Shown here: positions 27,452-35,744 of the stretch, one piece after another
Layout: each line of letters begins with the position of its first letter
Numbering within the stretch: the first letter of the stretch is position 1
DNA from: Mycobacterium sp. URHD0025
GTDB lineage: Bacteria; Actinomycetota; Actinomycetes; Mycobacteriales; Mycobacteriaceae
DNA: 64,000 bases
Direction: 5' to 3'
Assembly (NCBI RefSeq): GCF_000426065.1
Contig: NZ_AUEQ01000006.1
Coordinates: forward strand, 372,001 to 436,000
Notes under the pieces: generated by a model
The model's input: the letters and a program-made list of their open reading frames with translations, nothing else
Database searches by the model: none
What the model was told of the DNA's origin: nothing
Program-made: the position numbers and the translations under genes

Positions 27452-27506
27452 GAGCAGACACAAAACTGCGCATTTTTGACGCGATAGAGGCAGTTTATGT
27501 CTGCTC
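27452..27506. terminator. Imperfect long hairpin between guaA and the MerR gene
   Basis: GAGCAGACA/TGTCTGCTC (27452-27460 with 27498-27506) and AAACTGC/GCAGTTT (27463-27469 with 27490-27496) nest around a central loop. It lies 13 bases after the guaA stop and covers the 3' end of the convergent MerR gene. Could be a bidirectional terminator or a dispersed mycobacterial intergenic repeat. Confidence 0.55.
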
Positions 27507-28415
27507 GGCGGGGTTGGTGGCGGCCTTCTCGACGTACTCGGTCAACATCTGACTGACCACCGATTCGATGGTCGACTCGATCGAGGCGGCCAGCGTCGCG
27601 CTCACCGCTGACACCGCTTGGGTCCGGAACTGGATCAGCATCGTGATCAGTTCGGCCACTTCGGTATCCGCGGGCAGTGACTCCCCGGGCTTGATCTTCT
27701 CCGAGACCTGCTCCACGCCTGCCCGCACCAGGATCGAGCTGATCTGATCCAGTAGTGGCAGCACCTGCTCGTGCACGTCGATCAGCGTGTCGATCGGGAC
27801 GCCGTAACGCCGGACCTCGTTGAACGCCTGGATCAGCTTGGGCCGCACGATGACTGCGTGGTCGGAGGACTTTTCCAGCTTGATCACGCCGTTGCCGACG
27901 AGCCGGTCGAACGCCGCGTCGTCAGCCACCAGACGTTTGGCTTCGGCGAGCGGCATGCGTTCAGGTTTCTCAGTCGCCCAGTTGCCCGCGATGGCGTCCT
28001 CCAGGCCCAGCACATCGCCGATGTCCTTGCCCTGCTCCCAGGCGCTGAGCATCTCGTGGACGTGCGCGATGTTGTAACCCCGGTCCAGCATCGAGGTGAT
28101 CAGGCGTAAGCGGGTGAGGTGGGTGTCGTTGAACAACGCGATCCGGCCGACGCGTAGCGGCGGGTGCAGCAGCCCCCGGTCGCGGTACACCCGGATGTTT
28201 CGCGTGGTGGTGTCGGCCAACCGCGCGAGTTCATCGATCCGGTATTCGCCGGACGCCGCGGCGCCGTGGGGTTGTACGGCGGCGTCGAAGAGTTGTGACA
28301 CCGCCGTCTCGATGACGTCGCGCGATCCGCGACGGATCTGCCGAGGAGCCCGACGCAGACCGGTGAGGATGGTCGAGATGGCGCCCGCCGGCTGTCGGGG
28401 CTGCTTGGCCGCCAT
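27495..28415 (-). CDS. MerR-family transcriptional regulator
   Basis: 306 residues, much longer than a minimal MerR protein. The MerR helix-turn-helix is at about 58-125 (YRIDELARLADTTTRNIRVY, RDRGLLHPPLRVGRIALFND), preceded by a basic N-terminal extension, and followed by a long helical C-terminal part without the cysteines of metal-sensing MerR proteins, suggesting an organic ligand. Its start overlaps the stop of the upstream monooxygenase gene by 1 base, making it the last gene of the oxidoreductase operon. A dyad at 32713-32730, in the operon promoter, is a candidate binding site. Confidence 0.85.
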   Translation of the reverse strand: MAAKQPRQPAGAISTILTGLRRAPRQIRRGSRDVIETAVSQLFDAAVQPHGAAASGEYRIDELARLADTTTRNIRVYRDRGLLHPPLRVGRIALFNDTHLTRLRLITSMLDRGYNIAHVHEMLSAWEQGKDIGDVLGLEDAIAGNWATEKPERMPLAEAKRLVADDAAFDRLVGNGVIKLEKSSDHAVIVRPKLIQAFNEVRRYGVPIDTLIDVHEQVLPLLDQISSILVRAGVEQVSEKIKPGESLPADTEVAELITMLIQFRTQAVSAVSATLAASIESTIESVVSQMLTEYVEKAATNPAEQT

Positions 28416-29902
28416 CAGGCCGAGGAGCTGATCGCGACACGTGCATCACGCACCGCTACGTCATAGTCGCCCAGCCGGAAATCCCGCATCTGTCGAAGAT
28501 ACTGGGTCGCGGTTCCGGGGTACATCGACGCGTTGAATCCGTCTGCCGTCAGATACCAACTGGTGCATCCCGACATCCAGGTGGTTTTCGTGAGTCGCCG
28601 CTGTAGCCGCGTGTTGTACCGCTGCTGGACATCTGCCCGCACGTCGAGATGGCGAAGATTCTTGCTCAGAATCGCTCTTATGCCGCTGACGGCGTAATCG
28701 ATCTGGCCCTCGACGTAGACGAGCAGCGAGTTGTGCCCCGGCCCGGAATTGGGGCCGGTCATCAGGAACAGGTTCGGGTATCCGTGGACGTTGATGCTCT
28801 TGTACGCCTGGGCGCCGCCTTTCCATTCGTCGGCCAGGAAGCGGCCTCCGAGACCGGTGACCGGATACGGCGGGCCGGTGAGGTGCACGTCGAAGCCGGT
28901 CGCGAACACGATGGCGTCGAGATGATGTTCGACGCCGTCGCTGGTGCGGATGCCCACCGGGCTCATCGTGGCGATGGGCCAGTCGATGAGCTTGCAGTTG
29001 TCGCGTTGCAGCGCGGGGTAGTAATCGCTGGAGACCAGCATGCGCTTGCAGCCGGGGGTGAAATCCGGGGTGAGTTGCCGGCGCAGCCACGGGTCGGAAA
29101 CCTGGCGGCGCAGATGTGCCTTGCCGAGCCGCGCCACGAGTCCCGTCAACGGGGTGTCCCACACCATCGCCGTGGCGCTCGCCTCGTGGCCCCAGAACAG
29201 GATCTGCCGGGCGAGTTGCTGTGCGGCAGGGACTTTCGCGAACAATGTGCGCGCGGCCTCCGGCGTGGCGATGTCCAGCCGCGGGATGACCCAACCCGGG
29301 GTGCGCTGGAACACCTTGACGAAACCGGCGGTCTTCACCAGTTCGGGGATGATCTGCACGGCGCTGGCTCCCGTGCCGATGACGGCGACGCGTTTGCCGG
29401 TGAAGTCGTAGTCGTGATCCCAGTTGGCACTGTGGATCTTGTGACCCTCATACGTGTCCAGTCCGCGGATGTCGGGCCATTTGTGGTCGGGTAGGGGACC
29501 GGAGGCCAGTACCACGGTGCGCGCCCGGAAATGTTCACTACCGGCGGTCTCGACCGTCCACACGCCCTCGGTCTCGTCGAACGACAACCCGTTGACCTCG
29601 ACACCGAACTGGATGCGCCGGCGCAGGTCGAACCCGTCGACCATGTCCTCGATGTGTTGACGAATCTCGCCGGCCGGTGAGTAGGCCCGAGACCAGTCCG
29701 GCTTCTTGACGAACGAGAACGAGTACAGCAGCGACGGAATATCGCATGCGGCACCGGGATAGGTGTTGTCACGCCAGGTCCCGCCGACGCGGTCCGAACG
29801 GTCCAGGATGACGAAGTCGTCGACTCCGGCCTCGATGAGCTTGATGGCGGTGCCGATGCCGGTGAAGCCGGCGCCGACGATCAACGTGTCGTATGTGCGC
29901 AT
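28415..29902 (-). CDS. Baeyer-Villiger-type flavin monooxygenase (MymA/EthA-like)
   Basis: 495 residues, equal to the recalled length of M. tuberculosis MymA (Rv3083). An FAD Rossmann motif VGAGFTGIGTA lies at the N-terminus and a second, NADPH-binding motif VIGTGASAVQI near residue 185. Between them YEGHKIHSANWD fits the Baeyer-Villiger fingerprint FxGxxxHxxxW(P/D). Such enzymes insert oxygen into ketones or oxidise thioamides; MymA and EthA both activate thiocarbamide drugs. ATG at 29902 (MRTYDTLIVGAG) is 2 bases past the upstream stop, and longer starts lie inside the neighbour. Third-step partner of the SDR and esterase in the same operon is likely. Confidence 0.9.
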   Translation of the reverse strand: MRTYDTLIVGAGFTGIGTAIKLIEAGVDDFVILDRSDRVGGTWRDNTYPGAACDIPSLLYSFSFVKKPDWSRAYSPAGEIRQHIEDMVDGFDLRRRIQFGVEVNGLSFDETEGVWTVETAGSEHFRARTVVLASGPLPDHKWPDIRGLDTYEGHKIHSANWDHDYDFTGKRVAVIGTGASAVQIIPELVKTAGFVKVFQRTPGWVIPRLDIATPEAARTLFAKVPAAQQLARQILFWGHEASATAMVWDTPLTGLVARLGKAHLRRQVSDPWLRRQLTPDFTPGCKRMLVSSDYYPALQRDNCKLIDWPIATMSPVGIRTSDGVEHHLDAIVFATGFDVHLTGPPYPVTGLGGRFLADEWKGGAQAYKSINVHGYPNLFLMTGPNSGPGHNSLLVYVEGQIDYAVSGIRAILSKNLRHLDVRADVQQRYNTRLQRRLTKTTWMSGCTSWYLTADGFNASMYPGTATQYLRQMRDFRLGDYDVAVRDARVAISSSA

Positions 29903-29904
29903 CG

Positions 29905-30825
29905 TCAGGCCGCCGGCTCGTGGGTCAGCTCTTTGAACCAGCTGGGTATCGGTCGGAGCAGTGTCTTCGGGTAGCGGTCGGACGCCCACACCATGGGGTT
30001 GGCGATCCAATGGTAGGGGTGACGTGGATTGGTGACCATCCGGCCGTGCAGCTTGAGCAGCTGGTAAGTCGGTACCCGCCAGGTGTGTTCACCGCGGCCG
30101 CCGATCTCCTTGAAGCGCATCATCGCCTTGTACAGCTTCTCGGGCTGCAGGCCCATGTCGACGATGTTGTTGCGCATCCGGTTGAGCAGCGGCACGTACA
30201 TGAGCGTGCCGATGATCACGCCCGGTGACGCCACATTGCCGACGAATTCGACCGCCAGTCTCCGCACGGTCGAGTTGCCGATCATGTTGAGCACTTCGAA
30301 ATCAACTGCGATATGACGGGATTCGTCGTTGTTGATCTTCTCGAAGACCTGGTGGCAGACAGGATCGTCGACCTCTTCGAGCAGGAACTTCAGCAGCGCG
30401 CCGTCGAGGGCCACCTCGAGCATCGGGATGACGGTGCCCAGGATAGACAGCGACATGTTGTCGGAGAAGGTGTCCAGCCACTCGATGGCCAATCGGATGT
30501 TGACGTTGGGCTCCGGCATCTCGCCATCCTCCAGCATGCCCCACCGCTTCATCAGCGCCAGTTCGGCATTGGCGTGCCGCTGCTCTTCGGCGTGGAAGTA
30601 GCGGTAGATCTCGGCGATGGTCGGAGTGGGTGCCTTCTTGGCGAGCGCGGCGAACCCCCGTGCGCCGACGTTCTCGATCCAGCACAGATCGGCCATGAAA
30701 GCCTTGAGCTTGGGCCGCATCTCATCGGTGATGGTATCGGCGCCCGCTGCGTCCCAGTCGATGTCGGCCAAGGCCCATTGGCGGTCCTTGATCTTCGCGA
30801 GCATTCGTTCCATGTCCATTGCCAT
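29905..30825 (-). CDS. Ferritin-like di-iron protein
   Basis: 306 residues, all-helical. Two E-x-x-H pairs typical of di-iron carboxylate proteins are visible: EEQRHANAE (about 80-88) and ESRHIAVDFE (about 170), with further Glu in CWIENVG and MLEVALDG as bridging or terminal ligands. Such four-helix di-iron proteins act as oxygenases, desaturases or ferroxidases; which applies here is unknown. ATG at 30825 has GAGGAGG 7 bases upstream, clearly better than the longer start at 30912. Sits 2 bases from both the SDR stop and the monooxygenase start, so tightly co-translated with them. Confidence 0.78.
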   Translation of the reverse strand: MAMDMERMLAKIKDRQWALADIDWDAAGADTITDEMRPKLKAFMADLCWIENVGARGFAALAKKAPTPTIAEIYRYFHAEEQRHANAELALMKRWGMLEDGEMPEPNVNIRLAIEWLDTFSDNMSLSILGTVIPMLEVALDGALLKFLLEEVDDPVCHQVFEKINNDESRHIAVDFEVLNMIGNSTVRRLAVEFVGNVASPGVIIGTLMYVPLLNRMRNNIVDMGLQPEKLYKAMMRFKEIGGRGEHTWRVPTYQLLKLHGRMVTNPRHPYHWIANPMVWASDRYPKTLLRPIPSWFKELTHEPAA

Positions 30826-30827
30826 GA

Positions 30828-31679
30828 CTAAACCTCCTCGTGACTGGTGACGCGGGTCGACAAACCCACGGCACGGGTGTAGATCGTCGGCGTGAGACGT
30901 TTGATGCCCCAACCGATCCGGGCATCGGGTTGTGGCATGCAGTACAGGCCGCCACGGTCATTGGTGTCCAGGCACATCCGGGCGACGCGTTCGGGTGAGA
31001 ATCCGGTCCAGCGCATCAACCGGTCGGCGAGTTGGGTGGATTGTTCGGTGATCCGGCCCGCTTGGACGATGTTCGTCTTGACGAACGTCGGGCACAGCAC
31101 GGTCACGTTGATGCCGGTGCCGGACAGTTCGGCGGCCAGCGTCTCGGACAGAGACAGTGTCCCGGCCTTGCTCACGTTGTAGGCGGCCATTCCCGGCGCC
31201 GCGCCGAATGCCGCCGCCGAGGCGACGTTGATGATGCCGCGCAGCTGCTCCGAATGTGCCTCCCGCAGAATCGGCGTGAACACGTGGCAGCCGTGAATCG
31301 GTCCCCAGAGGTTGATGCCGAGCACCCAGTTCCAGTCGTCGATGCTGGTGTCGCCGACGGGCTGCCCGCCCGCCCCGACACCCGCGTTGTTGACGACCAG
31401 TGAGGGCGGTCCGTCGAACCAGGCTTGTGCTTCGTCGGCGAGGTGGCTGACCTCCTCTATGTGCGAGACGTCGCAGCGCACCGCGGTGGCTTGGCCACCG
31501 CCGGCGACGATCGCTTCGGCTGTCGCCCGGGCGCCGTCCTCGTCGATGTCGCTGCAGACCACTCTGCCGCCGCGGGCGGCCAGTTCGTGAGCGAACGCGG
31601 CGCCGATGCCACTGCCCGCGCCGGTGACGACGGCGTCGGCGTGGCGGCTCCGTTTGCGGCCCGATCCGAAGATGTTCAT
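30828..31679 (-). CDS. Short-chain dehydrogenase/reductase
   Basis: 283 residues. Classical SDR: TGAGSGIGAAF cofactor loop at about 20, CDVSHIEEV, NNAGVG, and the catalytic Ser and Y-x-x-x-K (VASAAAFGAAPGMAAYNVSK). After the core comes a C-terminal extension (CMPQPDARIGWGIKRLTPTI), seen in the SadH-type SDRs of the mymA operon. ATG at 31679 overlaps the esterase stop by 4 bases (ATGA). The frame remains open upstream through the esterase gene, but that is a shadow. Confidence 0.9.
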   Translation of the reverse strand: MNIFGSGRKRSRHADAVVTGAGSGIGAAFAHELAARGGRVVCSDIDEDGARATAEAIVAGGGQATAVRCDVSHIEEVSHLADEAQAWFDGPPSLVVNNAGVGAGGQPVGDTSIDDWNWVLGINLWGPIHGCHVFTPILREAHSEQLRGIINVASAAAFGAAPGMAAYNVSKAGTLSLSETLAAELSGTGINVTVLCPTFVKTNIVQAGRITEQSTQLADRLMRWTGFSPERVARMCLDTNDRGGLYCMPQPDARIGWGIKRLTPTIYTRAVGLSTRVTSHEEV

Positions 31680-32668
31680 CCGGCGATGTCGATCATGGTG
31701 CAGCGCAGGGATTCCGAGATGAAACCTGCGGCCCGTCGCATGGCAGGGGCGGCTTCCGGGCTGAGCCGGGGTATTGCCTGGAAGACATGCACCTGGTCGG
31801 GCCACACCTGTAGTTCGGTGTCGCCGCCCGCCGCGCGGATGTCCGCGTCGAGCGAGCGTGCGTCGGCGAGCAGCATCTCGGCACCCCCGGCCTGGATCAG
31901 GGTGCGGGGCAGCGGTCGCCCACCCGCGATGTCGAGCTGCAATCGTGGATGGCTGACATCTACTCTTCCGCAATACAACTCGACCAGCCGCGCTGCATCG
32001 GCGACGCGAATCGCGGGGTCGGGGCGCAGGCTTTCGCGGGCGCGGGCGAGCGTGAATGTCAGGTCGATCAGCGGGGAGAACAACACCAGGCCGGCCGGGT
32101 GTACCACGTCGGGTTGCAGGAGCAGATCCACGGCGAGGTGCCCGCCCGCGGAGTCGCCCGCCATCACGATGCGGTCGTGGCGGAGTCCGCGTTCGGTGCA
32201 CAGCCAATCCCAGCCCGCGCGAACATCGTTGGCGGCGGCGGGGAACCGGTGCTCGGGAGCCAGCCGGTAGTCGATGCAGAACACGGGCAGTCCGGTCAGG
32301 CGCGACAGCCACGCGGTGAGCCGTCGGTGCGTCCGCGGTGAGCACAGCGCGAATCCGCTGCCGTGAAGGTAGTAGATGGCACGTTCGCCTTCGGTGACCC
32401 CGGGGCCGCGCACCCATTCGCCCACGACGCGTCTGCCGTCGGCCATGCGCACGTCGACGCGTTCGACCCGGGTGCCCGACAGCGGCGGACCGAAGGTGGC
32501 CATGATCCGCGCGATCAGCCTGCGTGAGGTCCACAGTCCCCAGCCGGTGTCCGGCGGTAGGGCGCCGCTGACCTGGCGCAGAGTCAGGCTGCTGACTCTG
32601 GAGGCGCTACGGGCTCGCAGGGATCCGCGGCGCGGCGCGGCCGGCTGAATTCCGGTGGTTCCGGACAT
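31676..32668 (-). CDS. LipR-like alpha/beta hydrolase (HSL-family esterase)
   Basis: 330 residues. Hormone-sensitive-lipase family: oxyanion motif HGSGF (HGGGF-like), nucleophile in GDSAGGHLA, and the catalytic His in PDQVHVFQ. First gene of the operon, with GAGGAGG about 6 bases before the ATG and an AT-rich operator upstream. The gene set esterase, SDR, Baeyer-Villiger monooxygenase resembles the acid-induced mymA operon of M. tuberculosis (Rv3083-Rv3089), where LipR is the esterase; order and orientation differ here. Likely works on a lipid or ester intermediate in the same pathway. Confidence 0.88.
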   Translation of the reverse strand: MSGTTGIQPAAPRRGSLRARSASRVSSLTLRQVSGALPPDTGWGLWTSRRLIARIMATFGPPLSGTRVERVDVRMADGRRVVGEWVRGPGVTEGERAIYYLHGSGFALCSPRTHRRLTAWLSRLTGLPVFCIDYRLAPEHRFPAAANDVRAGWDWLCTERGLRHDRIVMAGDSAGGHLAVDLLLQPDVVHPAGLVLFSPLIDLTFTLARARESLRPDPAIRVADAARLVELYCGRVDVSHPRLQLDIAGGRPLPRTLIQAGGAEMLLADARSLDADIRAAGGDTELQVWPDQVHVFQAIPRLSPEAAPAMRRAAGFISESLRCTMIDIAG

Positions 32669-32702
32669 GGGGCCTCCTCATCGAAGCGTGCAAGGAGTAC
32701 AC

Positions 32703-32737
32703 CAACAATTGATGACATTTGTCAATGTCAACAATTG
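32703..32737. promoter_or_regulatory. AT-rich operator/promoter of the MymA-like operon
   Basis: TGACAT/ATGTCA arms with a 6-base spacer (32713-32730) are flanked by two CAACAATTG repeats (32703-32711 and 32729-32737). On the minus strand a TTGACA lies upstream of the dyad and another overlaps it, with TGTACT 18 bases after the latter as a weak -10. A dyad lying between -35 and -10 is the MerR-type arrangement, and the operon encodes a MerR protein. Confidence 0.6.
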
Positions 32738-32769
32738 GTGATGGAAGATTTGGCGGCGATCGGTCCCGC

Positions 32770-34557
32770 TCAGCGAGCCGGGTCCCCGCGCCACCGAAAA
32801 CTGTTGACGTACTTGCCCATATCCAGCGCCAGGTCCAGGTTCGCCCCGGACGGAATGCCCGGGCCGAAATCGGGGCCGTAGGCGTGATACGGGCCGGTGG
32901 CGACGGCGATGAGCGCCAGATCGTTCTTGACCGCCGCCAGAATGACCACGCGCATCCGCATGTAGTCGCCGGTGGCGTTTTGCGGCCAGCTGTCGAGGAC
33001 CATCCCGTAGCCGGGGTGATAGCCGACCATGGCATTCGGGATCTCGTAGTCCACGTCGGTATCGGGATACGTCTGGTCGAGCAGGTCCGTGGCGATCTCC
33101 TTCGGCGTCCGCCCGGCAGCGGGCTTGCCGATGAGTTGCATCGTGCCGCCGTCACCGGCCAGGAAATCCGCCGTCACACCGTCGTTGGCGGTGGTGATCG
33201 AATAGGCCGCGCCGCCGGCGGGATACGCAACCGAGAACGCACCGTCGGGCGCGGTGAAGCGAGGATTCGTCGCCACCGGCTCCGTGGTCGGTGGACTGCC
33301 GCAGTCCGGCGGGCACCGGTACCGCGCGGGCGGGGTGCTGGCCATGGCCGACACCCCGACAAGGACGACGGCCACCAACGTGACCCCGGCGCCCCACGCC
33401 CCCAACAGCCGCCGATCGTCGGCGCGTTGTACCGGTCGTGACAACGCCCGGATCGCCACCCCACAGTTCGGGCAGAACGCCATATCGGGAACGGTGTGGT
33501 CGCACTGTGGACACGGCAACGATCCGTCCGGATCCATGGGGCCGTGGGCTTCGTGGAGCAACGCGAGCTGCAGGCCGATGCGCAAGGCCAGCATCGTCAA
33601 CGCCATCACGACGAAATGCCCTGCCAGTATCCAGATCTGCGACACCGGCGCGACATCGATGAGGCCGAGCGCCGCATAGCAGGCCGGGATGGATGCGGCC
33701 GTCAGTGCCAAGGCTGCGCGCACATGCTTCGGACGCTCAGGCACGTTGCCCGGCGCGGGGGTGAACCACAGGGCGATCCCGACGAGGGCCCCGGCGGCCG
33801 CGGCCGTCAGCGGCACCGCCACAGCCTGTATTCCGGCCTGGACCAACAGCCCGCTCAACGGGCGGTCGCGATCTATCATTCCGTCGTCGAACTGCGGAGC
33901 TAGTCGGCACAGGGTGGCGACCCCGGTGAAAGCAAGTGCGCCGAGGGCGCCGATCGCCAAGCCGTTCAACGGCTCTCGCGTCCGCGGGCCGAGCAGGCGG
34001 ATCGCCACCACCGGGACGAGCATCAGCAGCATGGCCACGAGCGGAACACCGAGGCCGTCGCGCAGGATCCGCAACTGTGGGATGTCGGTGCCCATGGGCA
34101 CGTCGTACTCCCGGGCCACCGCGGTTCCGGTCGTCATTGTCCAGGCGGCGCCCAGCGCGACCCCCAGGGCGGCGGTCAGCAGCAGCGTGAGCCGCGGAAC
34201 ATCGTGAAGGACAACGGATCGGCGCAGATACGCGACGAACAGCAGCGGCACCCCGAACGCGGCGAACGCGTTCATCGCCGCGGGCAGTCGCAGTAGTGCG
34301 CAAGCGAGGACCGCGATTACCAGCACACCCAACGCGATCCGGAAGGGTGTGCGCGAATGCCGCGGTAGTTGGGGGAACAGCGAACTGACCACCGAAGGCC
34401 GGAACAGGTTTTCGTTCCGGCCGGCGCAATACGCCGCGATCCGCAGCCACCCGAGTCCAGCGCGCGACGGCTGCAGATGTGCACCGCACCGACCGCAGAA
34501 CGCACCTGCCGGAACACGGGTGCCACAGACCCGGCATTCGACGGTTCCGGTGCTCAT
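32770..34557 (-). CDS. Zinc-ribbon multi-pass membrane protein fused to an extracytoplasmic domain
   Basis: 595 residues. N-terminal zinc ribbon (CRVCGTRVPAGAFCGRCG, about 8-25), eight or so membrane helices between about 75 and 370, a second zinc ribbon (CPQCDHTVPDMAFCPNCG, about 350), another membrane helix, then a roughly 200-residue extracytoplasmic domain beginning ARYRCPPDCGSPPTTEP and ending DMGKYVNSFRWRGDPAR. The C-terminal domain has about the length of, and strong similarity to, the separate 239-residue protein encoded at 35025-35744, while the membrane part matches the protein at 35741-36949. So this is the fused version of a gene pair found split next door. Function unknown; zinc ribbons may sense redox or metals. 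Confidence 0.8.
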   Translation of the reverse strand: MSTGTVECRVCGTRVPAGAFCGRCGAHLQPSRAGLGWLRIAAYCAGRNENLFRPSVVSSLFPQLPRHSRTPFRIALGVLVIAVLACALLRLPAAMNAFAAFGVPLLFVAYLRRSVVLHDVPRLTLLLTAALGVALGAAWTMTTGTAVAREYDVPMGTDIPQLRILRDGLGVPLVAMLLMLVPVVAIRLLGPRTREPLNGLAIGALGALAFTGVATLCRLAPQFDDGMIDRDRPLSGLLVQAGIQAVAVPLTAAAAGALVGIALWFTPAPGNVPERPKHVRAALALTAASIPACYAALGLIDVAPVSQIWILAGHFVVMALTMLALRIGLQLALLHEAHGPMDPDGSLPCPQCDHTVPDMAFCPNCGVAIRALSRPVQRADDRRLLGAWGAGVTLVAVVLVGVSAMASTPPARYRCPPDCGSPPTTEPVATNPRFTAPDGAFSVAYPAGGAAYSITTANDGVTADFLAGDGGTMQLIGKPAAGRTPKEIATDLLDQTYPDTDVDYEIPNAMVGYHPGYGMVLDSWPQNATGDYMRMRVVILAAVKNDLALIAVATGPYHAYGPDFGPGIPSGANLDLALDMGKYVNSFRWRGDPAR

Positions 34558-34599
34558 GGTGTGAGTGGCCGCGGGGTCAGCGGCCGATTTCCGACGGCG

Positions 34600-34881
34600 C
34601 TACTGCCGGTGGGGGCTTCCGATCCCGTGGCGTCCGGTGGGTGGCGCCGCCGGCTCCACGTGAGTGGGGGTGAAGCTGTTGGCGCCGCCGGGGGAGACCT
34701 GCTTCTCTGTGGGTGCGACGGGCATCGACGGCGTGGTCGTGGTTGTCGTCGTGGTCGGGGTGGGACTCGTGGTCTCGGGCGCCTTTTCTCCGGTACCGCA
34801 AGCGCTGAGCCCGACGATCCCGATGATCGCGGCGGAGGCCGCGGCGGCAGCGAGGCGACGAGCTGATCGGCGTGACCTCAT
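34600..34881 (-). CDS. Small Thr-rich lipoprotein
   Basis: 93 residues. A basic N-terminus (MRSRRSARR), a hydrophobic stretch and the lipobox GLSAC mark it as a lipoprotein with Cys about residue 28; after it come a run of eight Thr and a Pro/Ser-rich tail with VSPGGANSFTPTHVEP. It is clearly related to the lipoprotein at 38609-38896 (shared TTTTTT run, PTEK, and GG.. F TP motif). ATG at 34881 has TTAGGAC upstream. Sits between the two zinc-ribbon modules; probably anchored at the outer face of the cytoplasmic membrane. Role unknown. Confidence 0.7.
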   Translation of the reverse strand: MRSRRSARRLAAAAASAAIIGIVGLSACGTGEKAPETTSPTPTTTTTTTTPSMPVAPTEKQVSPGGANSFTPTHVEPAAPPTGRHGIGSPHRQ

Positions 34882-35024
34882 GGTTAGTCCTAACTGTGCC
34901 CCGCGGGCGGTTTGGAAACAGCACCCAATCGGATTGCTGGCAAACTGTAACCCAGTGTGCCCCGGCGCGGACGTCAATTGCGGGTTTTGGCCACCGCAGT
35001 ATTCGCACCTGCACGAATGCGAGG

Positions 35025-35744
35025 TCAGCGGCCGGGATCCCCGCGCCAGCGGAAACTGTTGACGTATTTGCCCATGTCCAGGGCCAACTGCAGGTTGGCG
35101 CCCGAGGGTTTACTGGCGCCAGAGCCCGGCCCGAATTCCCGGTACGGTCCGACAGCCGATGCGACCAGTGCCAGGTCGTCTTTCACCGCGACCAGAACCA
35201 GCAGCCGCATCCGCATGTAGTTACTGCTGGCGCCCTGCGGCCAGCAATCGGCGACCAGGCCGAACCCCGGGTGGTAACCGACCATCGCGTTGGGGATGTC
35301 GTAGGCGGTCTTGGTGTCCGGAAACGTCTTCTCGACAAGGGAGTTGGCGATGTTCTCGGCGCTGCGTCCGCCGGCCGGTTCGCTGAACAACTGCAGCATG
35401 CCGCCGTCTCCGGCCTGGAATTCCGCGGTGACACCCGTCGGGTTGGTGGTGATCTTGTACGCCGAGGAGGCCACCGGGTACGAGACGGAGAAACTCCCGT
35501 CGGGGGCGGTGAACACCGGATTGATCGACACCGCCTGCCCGGTCGGCGGCCGCCCGCAGTCCGGCGGACACATGTAGCGGGCAGGCGGTCTGCTCGTCGT
35601 GTGCGACACCCAGGCCAGTACACCGGCCACCAGGGCGATTCCGGTGCCAAGGATGGTCAGCAGTTTCAGGGCCGAGGGCCTGCGGATGGCCCGCGTTCTG
35701 CCCGTCGAAATGGGCACCGCATACCCGGGAAAGAACGTGCTCAT
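35025..35744 (-). CDS. Membrane-anchored extracytoplasmic domain protein (split partner)
   Basis: 239 residues: a membrane helix near residues 28-48 (LLTILGTGIALVAGVLAWV), then PARYMCPPDCGRPPTGQAVS and a globular domain through NAMVGYHPGFGLVADCWPQ to DMGKYVNSFRWRGDPGR. Nearly every segment recurs in the C-terminal part of the 595-residue protein at 32770-34557. Two conserved Cys in CPPDCG could form a disulfide outside the cell. ATG overlaps the stop of the upstream zinc-ribbon protein by 4 bases (ATGA), so the pair is translationally coupled and probably forms one complex. Function unknown. Confidence 0.78.
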   Translation of the reverse strand: MSTFFPGYAVPISTGRTRAIRRPSALKLLTILGTGIALVAGVLAWVSHTTSRPPARYMCPPDCGRPPTGQAVSINPVFTAPDGSFSVSYPVASSAYKITTNPTGVTAEFQAGDGGMLQLFSEPAGGRSAENIANSLVEKTFPDTKTAYDIPNAMVGYHPGFGLVADCWPQGASSNYMRMRLLVLVAVKDDLALVASAVGPYREFGPGSGASKPSGANLQLALDMGKYVNSFRWRGDPGR

